Source of the DNA: an uncultured Eubacteriales bacterium | GTDB lineage: Bacteria; Bacillota_A; Clostridia; Christensenellales; Aristaeellaceae | NCBI GenBank assembly: GCA_900321945.1 | Contig: ONXY01000299.1 | Span: 1 to 8,412, forward strand | Length of the DNA stretch: 8,412 nt | Direction: 5' to 3' | Shown here: one piece after another, positions 6,121 through 8,412 of the stretch | Layout: every line of letters starts with the position of its first letter | Position numbering within the stretch: position 1 is the stretch's first letter | Position numbers and translations under genes: made by a program | Notes under the pieces: generated by a model | The model's database searches: none | Seen by the model: only the letters and a program-made list of their open reading frames with translations | What the model was told of the DNA's origin: nothing

Positions 6121-6297
6121 CCCGGCCCGCGGCTTCAGAACTGCGCTGTAAGGAAAACCATGGGCTTCGGGCCCGTACGCCGCCGCGTACGAAGCCCTCA
6201 TGCGGACACACCGGCCGGGTCGGGCCGGATTCGGTCTGCCGGTCTGAACGCCGTTCAGGATTCCGGAGATAAACAAAAAGCGAAGGGGATGCAAGCC
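6121..6297 (+). other. Hairpin-rich gap before the nucleotidase gene
   Basis: Three stem-loops follow one another: 6162-6197 (7-bp inner stem CGTACGC/GCGTACG, 6-bp outer stem GGGCTT/AAGCCC, 6-nt bulge), 6211-6228 (CCGGCC/GGCCGG) and 6244-6258 (CTGAAC/GTTCAG, 3-nt loop). None is followed by a T tract, so none is a clear intrinsic terminator for the upstream gene. No convincing promoter is visible, so the nucleotidase may be read through from 5113 or start at a promoter I cannot identify. Confidence 0.5.
6283..6288 (+). promoter_or_regulatory. Ribosome binding site that decides the nucleotidase start
   Basis: AAGGGG is 9 nt before ATG 6298 but abuts the in-frame ATG 6289. A second purine site AAGGA (6150-6154) precedes the far-upstream in-frame ATG 6160, but that start would place the signal peptide about 46 residues into the protein. 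Confidence 0.65.
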
Positions 6298-8142
6298 ATG
6301 AAGAAAACAATTTCACGGCTTCTGATGATTCTGCCGGCCGTTCTTCTGGCGCTTCTGATCCGGACCGCGCCGGCGGAAGAAGGGAAGCATATCGTCCTTC
6401 TCGGAACGTCCGACATGCATGGAAATATCTGGGGCTGGTCCTATGAGGACGGCGCGGAAACCTCCAATACCGGCATGGCCCGCCTGCATACCTACATCAG
6501 CCGGGTGCGGGAGGAAAACCCGCTCACTTTCCTGGTGGACGCCGGCGACGATATTCAGGGGACCATCCTGACGGACGATATCGCGAACAAGGAACCGGAT
6601 CAGCCGCATCCGGTGGTCGCCGCCATGAATCTCATGAAATACGATGCCATGACGCTGGGAAATCATGAGTTCAACTGGGGCGTTCCGACCCTGCTGAAGA
6701 TCCTCGGCACGGCGGAATTCCCTGTTCTCGCCCAGAATATCCGGAACGCGGACGGCAGCTGTCTGACCGGAGCCGGATGGACGATCGTCGAGCGCGGCGG
6801 CGTCAGGCTGGCCGTAATCGGCGTGGCAACGCCGAAGATTCCGGTCTGGGACAGCGGGAAGGAGGGCGTGGACGACCTCCGGTACGAAGACGCCAGCGAC
6901 GCCGTCCGCCGCGCGGTCGCGGAAATCGGCGACAGGGCGGACGTGATCATGGTATCCGCTCATATGGGCCTGAACGCGGAATACGACGAACAGGGCGGAT
7001 CCGATTCCGCCCTGAAAATCCTGGACGAGAATCCCGGGGTGGATATCCTGCAGGTGGCGCATCAGCATATCACCGTCTGCGAAAAGGTCGGAAATGTCCC
7101 CGTCGGCGGCGTCCGGAGTTCGGGGCGTGAAATCGCCCGCTTCGACCTCTGGCTGGACGACGACGGGACCATCGTCGATTCCGAAGTAACGATTGTCGAT
7201 ATGGCGGATGTGGAACCCAGCGCGGAAATCCGCGAAATACCGGCCGTCCGGCTGGCGCACGACCGGGCCGCGGCTCTGGCCGGCACCGGAACCGGGGAGG
7301 AAGCCGGCGGGGAGGCTGAGAAAGGACCGCCGCTGGGCTATACGACCGCGAAATTTCAGCCCGCCGACGAAATCAGGGGGATCCCGGAGGGAAGGCTCCG
7401 GGATACGGCCGTGATCGATCTGATTCTGAAGATCGAACTGGAATACTCAGGGGCGGACGTGGCTTCAGCGGCCCTGTTCAGGGACGGCAGCGACCTGCCG
7501 GAAGGCGGTATATATTATTCCGATATCTTCAACATCTATAAATATGACAATACGCTTTACCGCCTGAAGGTAACCGGGGCGGAACTCAGACGCTATATGG
7601 AATGGTCCGCGGAATGCTACAACGGGTGGACTCCGGGCGATATCAGCATCTCCTTTGATCCGGAGCATCCGGGCTATCTGTACGACATGTTCGGGGGCGT
7701 CGAATACGAGATCAATCTTTCCAGACCCAGGGGGGAACGGATCGAAAACGTGATGTTCCGCGGCAGGCCGCTCCGCGACGACGACGTGCTGACGCTGGCG
7801 GTCAACAATTACCGCTACTCTTCCACGCTCAAGGCAAGAAAAATCACGGCCGGGAAACCCGAATGGGAATCCTCCGGCTCCATCCGGGACATGATCGTGG
7901 CGTGGTTCGGTCAGAATTCGCCGGTGGAACCGGAGACGGACAACAACTGGCGGATCACAGGCGCTGACTTAAGCCGGGACGATCCGCGGCGCGCGGAACT
8001 GATCGGGTATATCAATGAAGGACTCCTTCCGGTTCCTTATAACAAAAGCTACAACCTGTCTGACTACGACGATCTTGCCGCCCTCGCGGAGGAGAACAGG
8101 CGGAACGGCGCGGTATCAGACCCGGCCGGCCGATGGAACTGA
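6298..8142 (+). CDS. Exported 5'-nucleotidase / 2',3'-cyclic phosphodiesterase (UshA/CpdB family)
   Basis: 614-aa exported two-domain metallophosphoesterase that would dephosphorylate extracellular nucleotides and open 2',3'-cyclic nucleotides for scavenging of phosphate and nucleosides. A signal peptide (basic 2-7, hydrophobic 8-21) ends at TAPA|EE after residue 26. The N-terminal calcineurin-like domain shows all metal motifs: DMH (39-41), DAGD (81-84), GNHE (121-124), AHMG (222-225) and AHQH (254-257); the last is GHxH in most relatives, so one Gly is Ala though both His remain. A Gly/Glu-rich linker (about 327-346) leads to the nucleotide-binding domain with YKYDNTLYRLKVTGAEL (414-430), YDMFGGVEYEIN (462-473) and AVNNYR (501-506), features that lean to the CpdB side. 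There is no LPxTG anchor, so it is probably secreted. In-frame starts at 6160 and 6289 are less likely. Exact substrate not determinable from sequence. Confidence 0.9.
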   Translation: MKKTISRLLMILPAVLLALLIRTAPAEEGKHIVLLGTSDMHGNIWGWSYEDGAETSNTGMARLHTYISRVREENPLTFLVDAGDDIQGTILTDDIANKEPDQPHPVVAAMNLMKYDAMTLGNHEFNWGVPTLLKILGTAEFPVLAQNIRNADGSCLTGAGWTIVERGGVRLAVIGVATPKIPVWDSGKEGVDDLRYEDASDAVRRAVAEIGDRADVIMVSAHMGLNAEYDEQGGSDSALKILDENPGVDILQVAHQHITVCEKVGNVPVGGVRSSGREIARFDLWLDDDGTIVDSEVTIVDMADVEPSAEIREIPAVRLAHDRAAALAGTGTGEEAGGEAEKGPPLGYTTAKFQPADEIRGIPEGRLRDTAVIDLILKIELEYSGADVASAALFRDGSDLPEGGIYYSDIFNIYKYDNTLYRLKVTGAELRRYMEWSAECYNGWTPGDISISFDPEHPGYLYDMFGGVEYEINLSRPRGERIENVMFRGRPLRDDDVLTLAVNNYRYSSTLKARKITAGKPEWESSGSIRDMIVAWFGQNSPVEPETDNNWRITGADLSRDDPRRAELIGYINEGLLPVPYNKSYNLSDYDDLAALAEENRRNGAVSDPAGRWN

Positions 8143-8293
8143 AAGGTAAAAAAGCCGTCAGTCACCAGGGATACAGAGTATTTCTTCCTGAAGCGCCGGT
8201 AAAAAAAGCGGAGTTTTTCCAAATCCGATCCGGCGGCATCGTTATGCAGACGGGATCCGTTCCCCTCCGGGTCAACTGTTCCGATACCAAGAA

Positions 8294-8322
8294 AAAAACA
8301 GGCCCATGAAGGACCTGTTTTT
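8294..8322. terminator. Bidirectional intrinsic terminator between nucleotidase and tRNA
   Basis: ACAGG(C)CC pairs with GG(A)CCTGT around a 5-nt loop, with one C-A mismatch, and is extended by A-T pairs. TTTTT follows on the + strand (8318-8322); on the minus strand an A run (8292-8298) becomes a 7-T tract directly past the tRNA 3' end. It can stop both the nucleotidase transcript and the tRNA transcript. Confidence 0.8.
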
Positions 8323-8324
8323 CC

Positions 8325-8401
8325 TGGTGGGATTAGTAGGACTCGAACCTATGACCCCCACGATGTCAACGTGGTGCTCTAACCAGCTGAGCTATAATCC
8401 C
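8325..8401 (-). tRNA. tRNA-Val (anticodon GAC), CCA encoded
   Basis: The minus strand folds as a full cloverleaf: acceptor GGGATTA/TAATCCC (8395-8401 with 8329-8335), D stem GCTC/GAGC, anticodon stem CCACG/CGTGG with loop TTGACAT, giving anticodon GAC (8365-8367), a 5-nt variable loop GGGTC, and T loop TTCGAGT. Discriminator A (8328) is followed by encoded CCA (8325-8327). GAC reads GUC/GUU valine codons. The outermost T-stem pair, A49-C65 (8352 and 8336), is a mismatch; all other stem pairs are intact. A terminator lies immediately downstream. The upstream edge is cut by the window end, so whether it is in a tRNA cluster cannot be seen. Confidence 0.95.
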
Positions 8402-8412
8402 ACGGGGTCAAC

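Noticed and set aside
6313..7260. Minus-strand open frame of 315 codons inside the nucleotidase gene
   Set aside because: Antisense shadow of a clearly recognised metallophosphoesterase; no ribosome site or family pattern.
8145..8213. Near-repeat GGTAAAAAAGCCG / GGTAAAAAAAGCGG at 8145 and 8199
   Set aside because: Only two short A-rich copies, 54 bases apart; likely chance, and neither forms a clear terminator.
8133..8309. 58-codon + strand open frame overlapping the end of the nucleotidase gene (starts MELKGKKAVS)
   Set aside because: No ribosome site before ATG 8133, no recognisable pattern, and its stop lies within the terminator hairpin. Conservation in relatives would revive it.
8325..8401. 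tRNA 3' end as an attachment site for an integrated element
   Set aside because: No integrase and no repeated copy of the tRNA 3' end is visible in the window; the adjacent gene is an ordinary nucleotidase.
1..8412. Defence island, CRISPR array, mobile element or secretion system
   Set aside because: No spaced direct repeats, transposase, nuclease, helicase or phage structural pattern was seen on either strand; gene content is metabolic, envelope-related or tRNA.

Overview
The window looks like ordinary chromosomal DNA from a fairly GC-rich, Gram-positive-type bacterium. I favour a Clostridia/Bacillota gut or rumen lineage, but this is inference. The support is purine-rich Shine-Dalgarno sites 6-9 nt before starts, sigma-A-type promoters with 17-bp spacers and extended -10 boxes, a small zinc-ribbon membrane protein of a type I associate with Bacillota, and proteins with Gram-positive-type export signals. 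No integrase, transposase, CRISPR array or toxin-antitoxin pair is visible.

Layout: (1) 1-1588 is the end of a 5-oxoprolinase operon on the + strand, with pxpC (5' end outside the window) translationally coupled to pxpA. Together with the PxpB expected upstream they would hydrolyse 5-oxoproline to glutamate using ATP. (2) 1628-2428, minus strand, encodes an exported protein with a metzincin-style HExxHxxGxxD zinc site. Divergent from it, 2670-4673 encodes a membrane-anchored PIG-L-type deacetylase with a discoidin-like region. The 241-bp gap between them carries inverted repeats and a good promoter for the deacetylase. (3) 4742-4978, minus strand, is a 78-aa zinc-ribbon membrane protein in its own transcription unit, with a near-consensus promoter and a strong intrinsic terminator. 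(4) 5203-6120 is a six-helix Pr6Pr/AIG1-like membrane protein with its own consensus promoter. (5) 6298-8142 is an exported 5'-nucleotidase/2',3'-cyclic phosphodiesterase preceded by a 177-bp gap rich in hairpins. (6) 8325-8401, minus strand, is tRNA-Val(GAC), separated from the nucleotidase by a bidirectional terminator.

Working together: apart from the Pxp pair, the genes are mostly single transcription units on alternating strands, so no multi-gene machine is evident. Five consecutive genes encode exported or membrane proteins (protease, deacetylase, zinc-ribbon, Pr6Pr-like, nucleotidase), a cell-envelope and scavenging theme. The items most worth following up are the divergent protease/deacetylase pair, the Pr6Pr-like protein with its extra C-terminal domain, and the structured leader before the nucleotidase.
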